Counted from the stretch's first letter, positions 51,797 to 60,640 are shown. The stretch: DNA of 64,000 bases from CABZJG01 sp965659715 (GCA_965659715.1 CBFHXE010000002.1:1-64000), one strand, 5' to 3'. The notes: generated from the sequence alone by a model not told the origin. Numbers and translations are program-made.

Positions 51797-52063
51797 TTAG
51801 CCGTGAACCTGAGAAATATGCGCCTTTATGTCCCTCACAACCGCTATGAATTGCGGCGCACAGGGGCGCTGCCCCGATACCCACTGATACAGATCCTGAT
51901 CATTTTGATTTAGAAAATCTTCATATATATTCAGTTCTTGGGGGCTCATCTGCGACAGGCAGTCGTTCGCAAATCGCGACAAAATGATATCCATTTCCTT
52001 GATTCCACGGCGCATAGAACGCATCTTTAATCGCTTAAGCCGCGTCTGCCGCGCTTCGCTCAT
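51797..52063 (-). CDS. sdhE: FAD assembly factor SdhE
   Basis: An 88-residue protein that promotes covalent flavinylation of succinate dehydrogenase. The family signature RRGIKEMDIILSRFA (RGxxE motif) is at about 18-32, and the helical EDFLNQNDQDLYQWVSGQ follows. The ATG overlaps the TGA of the XRE regulator (ATGA), so they are coupled. Confidence 0.92.
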   Translation of the reverse strand: MSEARQTRLKRLKMRSMRRGIKEMDIILSRFANDCLSQMSPQELNIYEDFLNQNDQDLYQWVSGQRPCAPQFIAVVRDIKAHISQVHG

Positions 52064-52455
52064 ACTGCATCCTTGAGCTTTTGGCGAAGCTGTTTCTCTA
52101 ACCGGCCAAGTCGATCCGACGACTCTTTGAGTGTGGATTTAAGCGTTCTCATTTCAATCAAGAGATCACTCATCTCTTGGCTTATCTCAGGCGCTGCCTC
52201 TGGGCTGTCCAATCCCTCACCCTCGCCGTTAATCAGCCAGGTGATTGACACATTCAAAAGACCTGCAAGCATCGACAGGCGATTGGCGCGCGGCTCAGAC
52301 AGATCGCCTTCCCAGGCCTTAAGGGTTGCCACTTTTATCCCCAGACGCTTTGCCAGCTGCTGCTGTGTCATGCTGGTTGCATCACGTGCAGCCGCCAACC
52401 GATCCCCAAATGTTGCTGTATCGGGGCCGTACCAATCAAATGCTGCATCCGTCAT
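52060..52455 (-). CDS. XRE-family transcriptional regulator
   Basis: A 131-residue regulator with a helix-turn-helix at about 18-72: FGDRLAAARDATSMTQQQLAKRLGIKVATLKAWEGD. It continues to LNVSITWLINGEGEG. The rest (about 85-131) is a charged coiled-coil-like segment, TLKSTLKESSDRLGRLEKQLRQKL. It is likely autoregulatory. It forms a two-gene operon with sdhE and is divergent from the aminotransferase across 83 bp. Confidence 0.85.
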   Translation of the reverse strand: MTDAAFDWYGPDTATFGDRLAAARDATSMTQQQLAKRLGIKVATLKAWEGDLSEPRANRLSMLAGLLNVSITWLINGEGEGLDSPEAAPEISQEMSDLLIEMRTLKSTLKESSDRLGRLEKQLRQKLKDAV

Positions 52456-52538
52456 AAAATTCCCTAACCTATATTATCTTGATCCTGTGTGGCGCAGAGC
52501 CTATGACAAACCAAACCAAACTACAAACAGGTTCCCCG

Positions 52539-53741
52539 ATGTCTGTTCTTTCAACCGGCCTTGCACGTATAAAACCGTCGCCTACCATTGCCATGTCATC
52601 CCTGGCCAGTTCGCTGCGCCAAGAGGGACGTGATATTATCAGCCTCAGCGCTGGCGAGCCAGATTTCGACACCCCGGACCACATCAAAACCGCAGCCATC
52701 GCCGCCATTGAAGCGGGGAAAACCAAATATACCCCCCCTGACGGCATGCCCGAATTGAAAGCCGCGATTTGCGATAAATTTGCCCGCGATAATGGCCTTA
52801 GCTACCAGCCCAAGCAAATCTCGGTCGGCACCGGCGGCAAGCAGATTTTGTATAACGCTTTGGTGGCTTCGCTCAACCCCGGGGATGAGGTGGTGATCCC
52901 TGCGCCCTATTGGGTGAGCTACCCTGATATGGTGCTACTTGCGGGCGGCACGCCGGTGATTGCCGAAACCCGCGCGGAAAATAACTATAAACTGAGCGCG
53001 GGTGATTTGCGCGCGGCGCTTAGCAGCGCCACCAAATGGTTCATTTTTAACTCGCCCTCAAACCCCACAGGCGCAGGGTATAACGAAGACGAATTGCGTG
53101 CCTTGACCGATGTGCTGCTCGACTTTCCCCACGTCTGGGTGATGAGCGATGATATGTATGAGCATCTGGCCTTTGACGGGTTTCGCTTTTGCACCCCCGC
53201 GCAGGTTGAACCACAGCTTTATGAGCGCACGCTCACCTGTAACGGCGTGTCCAAAGCCTATGCCATGACCGGCTGGCGCATTGGCTATGCTGGCGGGCCA
53301 GAGCCGCTAATTGCCGCGATGCGCAAAGTGCAAAGTCAAAGCACGTCGAACCCATCGTCGATTAGCCAGTGGGCTGCGCTAGAAGCACTAACGGGCCCAC
53401 AAGAGTTTCTGGCAGATAACAATGAGGTTTTTGTGCGCCGCCGCAACCTGGTTGTGGCCGCATTGAACGCCATCGACGGCATAGACTGCCCGATGCCCGA
53501 AGGTGCGTTTTATGTCTATCCTTCCATCGCCGGGCTCATTGGCAAGCGCACGCCAAAAGGCCATGTGATTGCCACGGACGAAGACTTTGCCATGCAATTG
53601 CTCGAAGAAACCGGTGTGGCGGTGGTTTTTGGCGCAGCCTTTGGTTTGTCGCCAAATTTCCGTGTCAGCTATGCCACTTCGGATGAATTGCTAAAGGCCG
53701 CCTGCAAACGAATTGCGGATTTCTGCGCCTCACTAGATTGA
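52539..53741 (+). CDS. Aspartate aminotransferase (class I PLP enzyme)
   Basis: A 400-residue aminotransferase. The start at ATG 52539 (MSVLSTGLARIKPS) gives the family's usual N-terminus; the 20 upstream codons in frame are leader-like. PLP contacts include SPSNPTGAGYNEDEL, and the Schiff-base lysine is near 239 (NGVSKAYAMTGWRIGY). The tail arginine is in NFRVSYATSDE. It transfers the amino group between aspartate and 2-oxoglutarate. Family members often also use aromatic or prephenate substrates. Confidence 0.92.
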   Translation: MSVLSTGLARIKPSPTIAMSSLASSLRQEGRDIISLSAGEPDFDTPDHIKTAAIAAIEAGKTKYTPPDGMPELKAAICDKFARDNGLSYQPKQISVGTGGKQILYNALVASLNPGDEVVIPAPYWVSYPDMVLLAGGTPVIAETRAENNYKLSAGDLRAALSSATKWFIFNSPSNPTGAGYNEDELRALTDVLLDFPHVWVMSDDMYEHLAFDGFRFCTPAQVEPQLYERTLTCNGVSKAYAMTGWRIGYAGGPEPLIAAMRKVQSQSTSNPSSISQWAALEALTGPQEFLADNNEVFVRRRNLVVAALNAIDGIDCPMPEGAFYVYPSIAGLIGKRTPKGHVIATDEDFAMQLLEETGVAVVFGAAFGLSPNFRVSYATSDELLKAACKRIADFCASLD

Positions 53742-53757
53742 GGATAAAAAGGGCATT

Positions 53758-55104
53758 TTAAAGTCGCCGCAACAACATTGCGAAACGCACTAGAAGCATA
53801 AAGGCTGCTGCCGACAACCCAACCGCCAAGCCAGCCCAAAGACCGGCGCCGCCCCAATCGAGCATAAAACAAAACACATAGGCGCCGGGCAATCCGATGA
53901 CCCAGTAACTGACCACGGCCATGGCCATCGGCACCGTGGTGTCTTGTATTCCGCGCAAAAACCCCAAGGCCATAACCTGGGCAGCATCCACCACCTGAAA
54001 CAGCGCTGCCATCAACAAAAGCACACTGCCATAAAGGATAATCTGGTCAAAATCCGGATCGTTTGCATCGATAAAAGCCGACAGCAAAGGCTTGGGCATC
54101 ATTACGAAAGCAAGGACCGTTACGGCTGCAAAAATCATCGACAGCACAAAACCCGCAATAGCGCCCTGGCGTAGCGTAACCGCATCGTTTTGGCCAAAGG
54201 CTTTGCCCACCCGAATGGTGGCCGCGCCCGATAGGCCAACGTGAACAACAAAAACAAGGCTGGTGAGTTGTAGCGCCACCCCATGGGCCGCCAAGGGCAC
54301 TGTGCCCAGCCACCCCATCATAATGGTGGACCCGGAAAACAGACCCACCTCGGCAAAACTTGTGGCACCAATCGGCGCGCCCAGTTTTGCCACTTTGAGT
54401 AGCGCGCTCCAATCAGGGCGCCACAGACGAGCGAATATCTGTTGCTCGGGCAAAGCCCATTGGGCGTAAACCGAAACGCCTACCGCCATGAAAATATTGA
54501 CCGTCAGTGAAGCGATGGCCGCGCCTTGCACACCCAGCTCTGGCGCCCCGCAATTGCCAAAGATCAGGCAATAATTCAGTGGAATATTGATGATAAAGCC
54601 GCCCACTGTAATGAACAGAACAGCCTGCATCAATTCCAGCGCCGAAAGATAATCTTTGATCACAATCAATATAAGAGCCGGCAAAAGGGCAAAACCGACA
54701 ATGCGCAAATAGCTCTGCGCAACGTCAGATAACGCAGGGTCTTGCCCGAACATTTCCAAAACCGCCCCAGAAAACCAAAAAAGACCAAAGGTAGCGACAA
54801 AAAACAATGCCGATAACCACAGCGCCATCCGCGTCACCCGGCGTATCTGTTGATTGTCCCCGCTTGAAACCGCACTGGCCACCAAGGGCATTACTGCGTG
54901 ACCAAACCCTGAACCGACGATAAAGAAGACAAAGAAATAAGTACTCCCCAGCACCACGGCAGCCAAAGCGTCGATAGAATAGCGGCCAAGCATGATGGTA
55001 TCTGTCACGCCGATTGAGACATGCACAATATAACCGGCTGCCAGTGGGGCACCAAGCGCTATCATTTTTTTGATCTGTGAACGGTAAGCGTCAGAAATAT
55101 ACAT
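53758..55104 (-). CDS. NorM-type MATE efflux transporter
   Basis: A 448-residue membrane protein with about 12 helices. Hallmarks are GAPLAAGYIVHVSIGVTDTIMLGRY at the start, RIVGFALLPALILIVIKDYLSALE, and GAPIGATSFAEVGLFSGSTIMMGWLG in the second half. This agrees with the NorM branch, which exports cationic drugs using Na+ or H+. The gene is convergent with the aminotransferase with a 16-bp gap. Confidence 0.9.
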   Translation of the reverse strand: MYISDAYRSQIKKMIALGAPLAAGYIVHVSIGVTDTIMLGRYSIDALAAVVLGSTYFFVFFIVGSGFGHAVMPLVASAVSSGDNQQIRRVTRMALWLSALFFVATFGLFWFSGAVLEMFGQDPALSDVAQSYLRIVGFALLPALILIVIKDYLSALELMQAVLFITVGGFIINIPLNYCLIFGNCGAPELGVQGAAIASLTVNIFMAVGVSVYAQWALPEQQIFARLWRPDWSALLKVAKLGAPIGATSFAEVGLFSGSTIMMGWLGTVPLAAHGVALQLTSLVFVVHVGLSGAATIRVGKAFGQNDAVTLRQGAIAGFVLSMIFAAVTVLAFVMMPKPLLSAFIDANDPDFDQIILYGSVLLLMAALFQVVDAAQVMALGFLRGIQDTTVPMAMAVVSYWVIGLPGAYVFCFMLDWGGAGLWAGLAVGLSAAAFMLLVRFAMLLRRL

Positions 55105-55145
55105 TCTTCTGCCTTACCCCTAAGTAAAGCATGCCACAAGAAAAA

Positions 55146-55180
55146 GCCGCGCTATCGGATCACTCCAATAGCGCGGAAAA
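55146..55180 (-). terminator. Minus-strand terminator with no upstream gene
   Basis: On the minus strand, CCGCGCTAT then an 11- to 12-nt loop then ATAGCGCGG (plus-strand arms about 55147-55155 and 55168-55176) is followed by CTTTTTCTT. It precedes the MATE start rather than following a known gene, so it would end a transcript arising in 55190-55740. The arms are perfect 9-bp complements. Confidence 0.6.
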
Positions 55181-55478
55181 GTGATAGAGTTATTTTAAAA
55201 GATGCGCCCCGACAGAAGGGATTTTAGGGGTGGGATGCAATTACCTGCCCGGGCGCACCTTAATCGACAAACCAAAAGGTCGGGCAGTTTTAGCTATCTA
55301 TCCCGATGGACCAACCAAACAGCCGAACCTCAGGTTATTTAATCTTAGAAAAGGCAAACAAATTAACCTTTTCATTGAACTTAACAGTGCGCTTTCTAAG
55401 ATTTTACAAGGTCTGTGAGTAAGCCCTTGCTATAGGTTAAAATTGCAGTAAAGGGCCGTTTCATACAACATAGAAAGT

Positions 55479-55496
55479 TGCAAAGTGTACTTTGCA
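55479..55496. promoter_or_regulatory. Palindrome upstream of parE
   Basis: TGCAAAGT-GT-ACTTTGCA, two 8-bp arms around two bases, about 325 bp upstream of parE. The left arm with its flank (TTGCAAAGTGT) recurs at 55776-55786, 35 bp before the parE start, where it lies in a CTTTGCAAAG palindrome. It could be a site for one regulator acting at both. Confidence 0.4.
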
Positions 55497-55691
55497 GAAT
55501 CAAGATATATAGAAAACAAAATTTTTAACGATTTTATTCAATATCTTACGATATGTTAATCTGAAGCGTCACCTCTTTAAATTATCAAAATAGAATTATC
55601 GCTATTAACCAAAATGGGTCAGATGACACGTATCCGATCTAATTTTTTTCCGATGCCTCTCATCAGTCCACAGATATGGCGATATTTACAT

Positions 55692-55718
55692 GTCTTAAAG
55701 CAGTTGCTGCTTTAAGAC
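55692..55718. other. Perfect 12-bp hairpin upstream of parE
   Basis: Bases 55692-55703 are the exact complement of 55707-55718 around a TTG loop. A T-rich but interrupted stretch follows (55722-55740). It could terminate a plus-strand small RNA ending upstream of parE, or be a protein site; the first is slightly preferred. Confidence 0.5.
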
Positions 55719-55820
55719 GATTTCATTTTTGACTTTCTTTTGCACGATGACACGCTTGGTGACTTCCCCTTGCCTTTGCAAAGTGTCATACTGAACGCAA
55801 AACAAAAAAGAGCAGCCTGT

Positions 55821-57776
55821 ATGAGCGATCTATTAAGCCGCGACCAAAGTGATGATTATGATGCCTCTTCCATTGAGGTGTTGGAAGGGCTTGAGCCCGT
55901 TCGCAAGCGCCCCGGTATGTATATTGGCGGCACGGACGAGCGGGCGCTGCATCATCTGGTTGCCGAAGTTCTAGATAACTCGATGGATGAGGCTGTCGCC
56001 GGCCATGCCAACTGGATCGAAGTTGAACTGCACAGTGATTATGCGATGACCATCCGCGACAATGGCCGCGGTATTCCGGTCGACCCGCATCCCAAATTTC
56101 CCAAGAAATCTGCCCTTGAGGTGATCTTATGCACATTGCATGCGGGCGGTAAGTTTAGCGGCAAAGCCTATCAGACCTCGGGCGGCCTGCATGGGGTTGG
56201 CGCCTCGGTTGTGAATGCGCTGTCCGACAGTATGGTGGTGCAGGTGGCGCGCAACAAAGAACTTTATGAACAGCGCTTTAGCCGCGGTATTCCTCTGGCG
56301 CCTCTGGCCAAGCTTGGCCCGACGCAAAACCGCCGTGGCACCACCGTAACCTTTCACCCCGACGCAGAGATTTTTGGTAAATTGCGGTTCAAACCGGCGC
56401 GGCTTTTCAAATCAATCCGTTCCAAAGCCTATCTTTTTAGCGGTGTAGAAATTCGCTGGAAATCCGAAATTGACGACGGTGAAACCCCGACCGAGTCGAC
56501 CTTTCATTTCCCCGGCGGATTGAGCGATTACCTTAATGAAACGCTTAACGGCGCAACCACCTATTCCGAACAACCCTTTAGCGGCGTTGTTGATTTTCAA
56601 GAGCGCTTTCAAACCCCGGGCAAAGTGGAATGGGCGATCAATTGGACCCCGTCGCGCGACGGGTTCATCCAGTCCTACTGTAATACAGTTCCCACCCCCG
56701 AAGGCGGCACCCATGAAAGCGGTTTCTGGGCCGCCATTTTGAAAGGCATCCGTGCCTACGGCGAATTGGTCAACAACCGCAAAGCCAAAGACATCACCCG
56801 CGAAGATCTATCGACTGGCGGCTGCGCCTTGGTCAGCTGTTTTATCCGCGAGCCGGAATTTGTCGGTCAAACCAAAGACCGGCTGGCCACCAACGAAGCC
56901 CAGCGCCTGGTGGAAAATTCGGTGCGCGACCATTTTGACAACTGGCTGGCTGCCGATACAAAATCTGCTGGTGCGATCCTTGATTTTCTAGTCCTGCGCG
57001 CCGAAGAGCGGCTGCGCCGGCGGCAGGAAAAAGAAACCCAGCGCAAGACGGCCACCAAAAAACTTCGGCTTCCTGGCAAGCTGGTGGATTGCTCGGCCAC
57101 TGCGCGCGATGGCACCGAATTGTTTCTGGTCGAAGGCGATAGCGCCGGCGGCTCGGCCAAAATGGGCCGCGACCGCAAAACCCAAGCTTTGCTGCCCCTG
57201 CGCGGAAAAATCCTGAACGTGCTGGGCGCGGCCAGCTCGAAACTGGGTACGAACCAAGAGATTAGCGATCTGTCACAGGCGCTAGGTGTCGGGCTTGGCA
57301 CGCGTTTCAATCTTGATGATCTGCGCTATGACAAAGTGATTATCATGACCGATGCGGATGTGGACGGGGCCCATATTGCCGCGCTTTTGATGACCTTCTT
57401 TTTCACCAAGATGCGGCCAATGATTGATGCCGGCCATCTTTATCTGGCCTGTCCGCCGCTTTACCGGCTGACCCAAGGGGCCAAACGGGTCTACTGCGTT
57501 GACGAAGCAGAGCGCGACGAATGGCTTAAAAAAGGTCTGGGCGGCAAAGGGAAAATCGATGTTAGCCGGTTTAAAGGTCTGGGCGAAATGGACGCCAAAG
57601 ACCTCAAGGAAACCACGATGGATCCAGCGACCCGCAAGTTAATTCGGGTCAGCATCGACGAGGACGAGCCGGGCGAAACCGGACATCTGGTGGAACGACT
57701 GATGGGCAAAAAGCCCGAGTTGCGCTATCAATATATCCAAGAAAATGCCAAGTTTGTCGAAGAGCTGGATGTCTAA
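55821..57776 (+). CDS. parE: DNA topoisomerase IV subunit B
   Basis: A 651-residue GHKL ATPase subunit. The start at 55821 (MSDLLSRDQSDDYDASSIEVLEGL) gives the ParE N-terminus; the longer frame upstream is not conserved. The ATPase motifs are VLDNSMDEAVAG, RDNGRGIPVDPH, and TSGGLHGVGASVVNALS. The TOPRIM domain has LVEGDSAGGSAKMGRDRKTQA and IIMTDADVDGAHIAALL. ParE rather than GyrB is supported by the length (shorter than about 800) and by the first motif run. parC is not in the window. Confidence 0.95.
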   Translation: MSDLLSRDQSDDYDASSIEVLEGLEPVRKRPGMYIGGTDERALHHLVAEVLDNSMDEAVAGHANWIEVELHSDYAMTIRDNGRGIPVDPHPKFPKKSALEVILCTLHAGGKFSGKAYQTSGGLHGVGASVVNALSDSMVVQVARNKELYEQRFSRGIPLAPLAKLGPTQNRRGTTVTFHPDAEIFGKLRFKPARLFKSIRSKAYLFSGVEIRWKSEIDDGETPTESTFHFPGGLSDYLNETLNGATTYSEQPFSGVVDFQERFQTPGKVEWAINWTPSRDGFIQSYCNTVPTPEGGTHESGFWAAILKGIRAYGELVNNRKAKDITREDLSTGGCALVSCFIREPEFVGQTKDRLATNEAQRLVENSVRDHFDNWLAADTKSAGAILDFLVLRAEERLRRRQEKETQRKTATKKLRLPGKLVDCSATARDGTELFLVEGDSAGGSAKMGRDRKTQALLPLRGKILNVLGAASSKLGTNQEISDLSQALGVGLGTRFNLDDLRYDKVIIMTDADVDGAHIAALLMTFFFTKMRPMIDAGHLYLACPPLYRLTQGAKRVYCVDEAERDEWLKKGLGGKGKIDVSRFKGLGEMDAKDLKETTMDPATRKLIRVSIDEDEPGETGHLVERLMGKKPELRYQYIQENAKFVEELDV

Positions 57777-57871
57777 AGGCCATCTTCCATCCATCGCTGT
57801 TTTTCAAAAATAGGTTTGCCGTCAGCGGTTTAACCACTAGGGTTGCGCAAAATGATCAATGAGGTGGCGCA

Positions 57872-58312
57872 ATGTCGTATAGTACTTCTGCTCTTATCAT
57901 GCTGGCCGCAGGGCTTGGCATTCCAGTTCTGGCGGCGCTCAACGCCGCGCTTGGCCAATTTCTTGGCTCGCCGGTCGCGGCTGTCACCGTGCTTTTATGC
58001 GTGGCCTGTAGCGCGATCTTCATCATCTTACTGACCACCTCAAGCCTGTCTTTTGCGCGCTTGGCCGAAGCCCCGAGGCATTTGTTTCTGGCAGGCTTAC
58101 TGGTGACCTTTTATATTTTGTCGATCACCGCTATTGCGCCACATTTCGGCGTGGGAAATGCGATTTTCTTTGTGCTGTTAGGCCAATTGATCAGCGCGGC
58201 GGTGGTGGATCACTTTGCGCTTTTTGGTGCTACCGGTTCACCGCTGAGCTTGACCCGTTCGCTCGGGCTTGGGGTGATGGCACTTGGTGTCTGGATCACC
58301 CAGCAGACCTAG
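57872..58312 (+). CDS. DMT-type membrane protein of the YdcZ/DUF606 family
   Basis: A 146-residue hydrophobic protein with four to five helices. The N-terminal LAAGLGIPVLAALNAALGQFLGSPVAAVTVLL and the later FYILSITAIAPHFGVGNAIFFVLLGQLISAAVVDHF correspond to the half-size drug/metabolite transporter family. The function is unknown. GAGGTGG lies upstream of the ATG. It follows parE with a 95-bp gap. Confidence 0.8.
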   Translation: MSYSTSALIMLAAGLGIPVLAALNAALGQFLGSPVAAVTVLLCVACSAIFIILLTTSSLSFARLAEAPRHLFLAGLLVTFYILSITAIAPHFGVGNAIFFVLLGQLISAAVVDHFALFGATGSPLSLTRSLGLGVMALGVWITQQT

Positions 58313-58332
58313 CACACATCCAATTTCACTTG

Positions 58333-59199
58333 TTATAGAAACGCACGGATCAATCCGGCAACCTCATCGGGTTTTTGGTGGTGCAACCAGTGATCGGCTC
58401 CGCTTATCTTATGCAGTGTGAAGGCATCGCAAAGCGCATCCATACCTGCATAGCTTGACGGCAAAAGCGCGGTGTCATCGGTTCCCCAGATCAAAAGATG
58501 CGGCACCAAAATCCGCATCACACCTGCGTCAAGCGGCGGCGGGGGATCAATTTGCGCGCCCAGTTTCGGCACATATAGCCCTGTGGCCCGATACCAGTTG
58601 ATCATGGCTTGCAACCCAGCAGCGTCGCGCCATGCGGCGAGATACTCTTTAAGCCGCGCTCCATCCAGCCATGACATATTCATTGGACCGGCAAACATCT
58701 CGCGCAGTTTGGCAAAGTTATCGGCGGCAAGCACCTGCTCTGATCCTGCGCGCTGCAACCATAAGATATATTGCGAGGCCGCAATTTGATCCGCATCTTC
58801 GATCAGGGCGCGTTGAAACGGCACCGGATGCGGCCCGTTCATCACCACCAATTTGCGCAGCAGATCAGGCCGCGCCATGGTCAAGGCATAGGCCGCAGCA
58901 GCGCCCCAATCATGGCCCACAACATCAATCGGGACACCAATATGATCAATCAATGCCACCAGATCACCAACCAGATGCTGAATGTGATAGGCTGCAACAT
59001 CACTTGGCGAATAACTTTGCCCATACCCGCGCTGATCCGGCGCAATGCAGTAAAACCGGTCGCTCAGCCGTGTGGCTACTTCTTCCCATGCGCCGGAATA
59101 TTCCGGAAACCCGTGCAGCAGCAGCAACGGAGGATTTTTAGCATCGCCCCAAGTTCGCAGGAAAAATCTATGGCCATTCAAAGTGACAAATTCTGACAT
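58333..59199 (-). CDS. Alpha/beta hydrolase (epoxide hydrolase-like)
   Basis: A 288-residue enzyme. The oxyanion motif LLLHGFPE is at 26-33 and the nucleophile is D97 in VVGHDWGAAAAYAL, which indicates an epoxide hydrolase or haloalkane-dehalogenase type, since lipases would have Ser. The GYGQSYSP loop and the C-terminal His in SGADHWLHHQ complete the triad set. The substrate is unknown. It is convergent with the DMT gene and divergent from the thioesterase. Confidence 0.88.
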   Translation of the reverse strand: MSEFVTLNGHRFFLRTWGDAKNPPLLLLHGFPEYSGAWEEVATRLSDRFYCIAPDQRGYGQSYSPSDVAAYHIQHLVGDLVALIDHIGVPIDVVGHDWGAAAAYALTMARPDLLRKLVVMNGPHPVPFQRALIEDADQIAASQYILWLQRAGSEQVLAADNFAKLREMFAGPMNMSWLDGARLKEYLAAWRDAAGLQAMINWYRATGLYVPKLGAQIDPPPPLDAGVMRILVPHLLIWGTDDTALLPSSYAGMDALCDAFTLHKISGADHWLHHQKPDEVAGLIRAFL

Positions 59200-59289
59200 T
59201 GTTTTATTCTCGGCTTGCTCTCTTGCTCTGGCCTGAATTATGGTTCACGGACGTCTAAGCGACTGTGCAGTCCAGCCCGGAGAAAATCA

Positions 59290-59709
59290 ATGGTGACGCA
59301 ACTGACCCTGCCCTTTGTCCAGAAGTTTCTAGATGAAAATTTTGCTCAGTGGATTTTGGATCTTCAACCGAAACTAACCCGTTTTGAAGATAGCAGCGCC
59401 GAGATCGATATCCCGATCACGCCGCATATCAAACGCTTTGGGGATATTGTGTGCGGCCAAGCGATCAGTGCGTTGGCGGATACAACCATGGTGTTTGCCT
59501 GCTTTAGTCATCTTGACCAGTTGGCCCCCGTCACCACCACGACACTGGACAGCCAGTTTTTGCGGCCTGCCTCTGGCGATATTTTAACCTGCCGTGCCAA
59601 GGTGGAGCGGGCCGGCAAAGCGGTGTTTTTTCTGAGCGCTGAATTAACCACCCGGCCGAATGACAAACTTGTGGCCCGCGCCAGCGCGACATTTTACCTC
59701 CCCGCCTAG
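59290..59709 (+). CDS. PaaI-family hotdog thioesterase
   Basis: A 139-residue protein. The start at ATG 59290 (MVTQLTLPFVQKFLDENF) has GGAG about 7 nt upstream; the 25 codons before it lack a similar start signal. The hotdog motif HIKRFGDIVCGQAISALADTTMVFACF corresponds to the PaaI/YdiI family, in which the Asp after the glycine helix is catalytic. Substrates are CoA thioesters. It could work with the neighbouring hydrolase, but no pathway is evident. Confidence 0.82.
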   Translation: MVTQLTLPFVQKFLDENFAQWILDLQPKLTRFEDSSAEIDIPITPHIKRFGDIVCGQAISALADTTMVFACFSHLDQLAPVTTTTLDSQFLRPASGDILTCRAKVERAGKAVFFLSAELTTRPNDKLVARASATFYLPA

Positions 59710-59728
59710 GTTTGGGTTTCAAAACGCT

Positions 59729-60175
59729 TTAATGACAGGCTTTGCCCAAAGCTTTCAAACGCCAGTAATTATAGGGAAGCGGCGTGATAAAGCCGGCCAG
59801 AAGCTTAAACGGGATGACCCACCACGTAAGCTTGGCGCCGCCCGTCAGCCAGACATCGACCAAATTCATCGCAGCCTCCATCGAAATCATCGAAATTAGC
59901 GACATGCCAATTGCCGTTTGAAACGCCACTTTCAAAGCCATTTGGCGCATCAAAATAACTGTCTCAAGCGCAATCGAGGTGAGCAATCCATTGAAAATTG
60001 CCAGACTCATAATCGCCAGCGTGCTCCATGGGATGCCGGTATATTGGAAAAAGGCAATGGTGCCCAAATCTCCGATCGAGCAGCCAAGCAAACACCATAG
60101 GGTATTTTTGGAAGACCGGCGCCATGTGTGACGGCAGCGCCAGTTGATTGAAAATGTATCTGATAAAACGTTCAT
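59729..60175 (-). CDS. DUF4396 membrane protein, predicted CueR-regulated
   Basis: A 148-residue protein with about four transmembrane helices. Family signatures are LLGCSIGDLGTIAFFQYTG (about 29-47) and LIGxS/MISMEAAMNLVDV. The N-terminus has a cysteine-containing loop. Members are known only by this domain name. The promoter at 60206-60236 carries the MerR-type dyad with 19-bp spacing and is divergent from cueR, so copper-responsive expression is inferred; its methionines and cysteines are compatible with a copper-related job, but that is not shown. Confidence 0.8.
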   Translation of the reverse strand: MNVLSDTFSINWRCRHTWRRSSKNTLWCLLGCSIGDLGTIAFFQYTGIPWSTLAIMSLAIFNGLLTSIALETVILMRQMALKVAFQTAIGMSLISMISMEAAMNLVDVWLTGGAKLTWWVIPFKLLAGFITPLPYNYWRLKALGKACH

Positions 60176-60205
60176 GACGACCCCGTTTGCCTCTCGTTTA
60201 AGGCT

Positions 60206-60236
60206 GATATAGGCTTTCCAGTAATTGGAAGGTCAA
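60206..60236 (-). promoter_or_regulatory. MerR/CueR-type promoter of the DUF4396 gene
   Basis: On the minus strand, TTGACC (-35, 60231-60236) and TATATC (-10, 60206-60211) are separated by exactly 19 bp. Within that spacer lies the dyad CTTTCCA-GTAAT-TGGAAGG (plus strand 60214-60232). The over-long spacer with an internal dyad is typical of promoters activated by MerR-family proteins such as CueR. The cueR gene starts 12 bp away on the other strand. Confidence 0.85.
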
Positions 60237-60247
60237 GGGAGGCCAAG

Positions 60248-60640
60248 ATGAAAATTTCACATGCCGCAGAACGGGCTGGATTGCCAGTTAAGACCGTGCG
60301 CTATTATGCCGATATCGGGCTGGTTGAACCCGCAGACCGCAGCGCATCTGGATATCGCAGCTATGATCAGGACGCGATCCAAAAGTTGATTTTTATCCGC
60401 CGCGCGCGCGCTTTCGGGTTTAGCATTACCAAATGCCGTGAATTGCTCGGCCTTTATGTGGATGACAGCCGCTCAAGCGCGGATGTGAAAGACATTGCCA
60501 AACGGCGGCTGGCCGAAATTGAGGAAAAACAGAAAGAGCTGCAATACCTGCATGACGAGCTGGCCCATCTCATCACCGCTTGCCGCGGTGATGATCGCCC
60601 TGATTGCCCGATTATATCCGGCCTTGCCCAACCGGCGTGA
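60248..60640 (+). CDS. cueR: Copper-responsive MerR regulator CueR
   Basis: A 130-residue MerR-family activator. The DNA-binding start is KISHAAERAGLPVKTVRYYADIGLVEP with wing GYRSYD (about residues 2-41). A long dimerisation helix follows. The metal loop has C112 and C120 (ACRGDDRPDCPI), matching in position and spacing E. coli CueR for Cu(I), Ag(I) or Au(I). It is divergent from the DUF4396 gene and likely activates that promoter. No copper ATPase is present in the window. Confidence 0.92.
   Translation: MKISHAAERAGLPVKTVRYYADIGLVEPADRSASGYRSYDQDAIQKLIFIRRARAFGFSITKCRELLGLYVDDSRSSADVKDIAKRRLAEIEEKQKELQYLHDELAHLITACRGDDRPDCPIISGLAQPA

Larger units (their letters stand above)
55105..55820. 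other. AT-rich intergenic region upstream of parE
   Basis: About 716 bp without a convincing protein gene. A GTG-started 62-codon frame (55230-55418, plus) has no recognisable domain or ribosome site and is likely spurious. The region holds two strong hairpins (55146-55180 and 55692-55718), a palindrome (55479-55496) and two copies of TTGCAAAGTGT (55478-55488 and 55776-55786). The AT-richest part is 55500-55620. One or two small RNAs and the parE promoter are the best guesses; no tRNA-like or known RNA fold was recognised. Confidence 0.5.

Noticed and set aside
55230..55418. 62-codon plus-strand frame in the parE upstream gap
   Set aside because: GTG start without ribosome site, no recognisable domain, and composition that fits non-coding AT-rich DNA.
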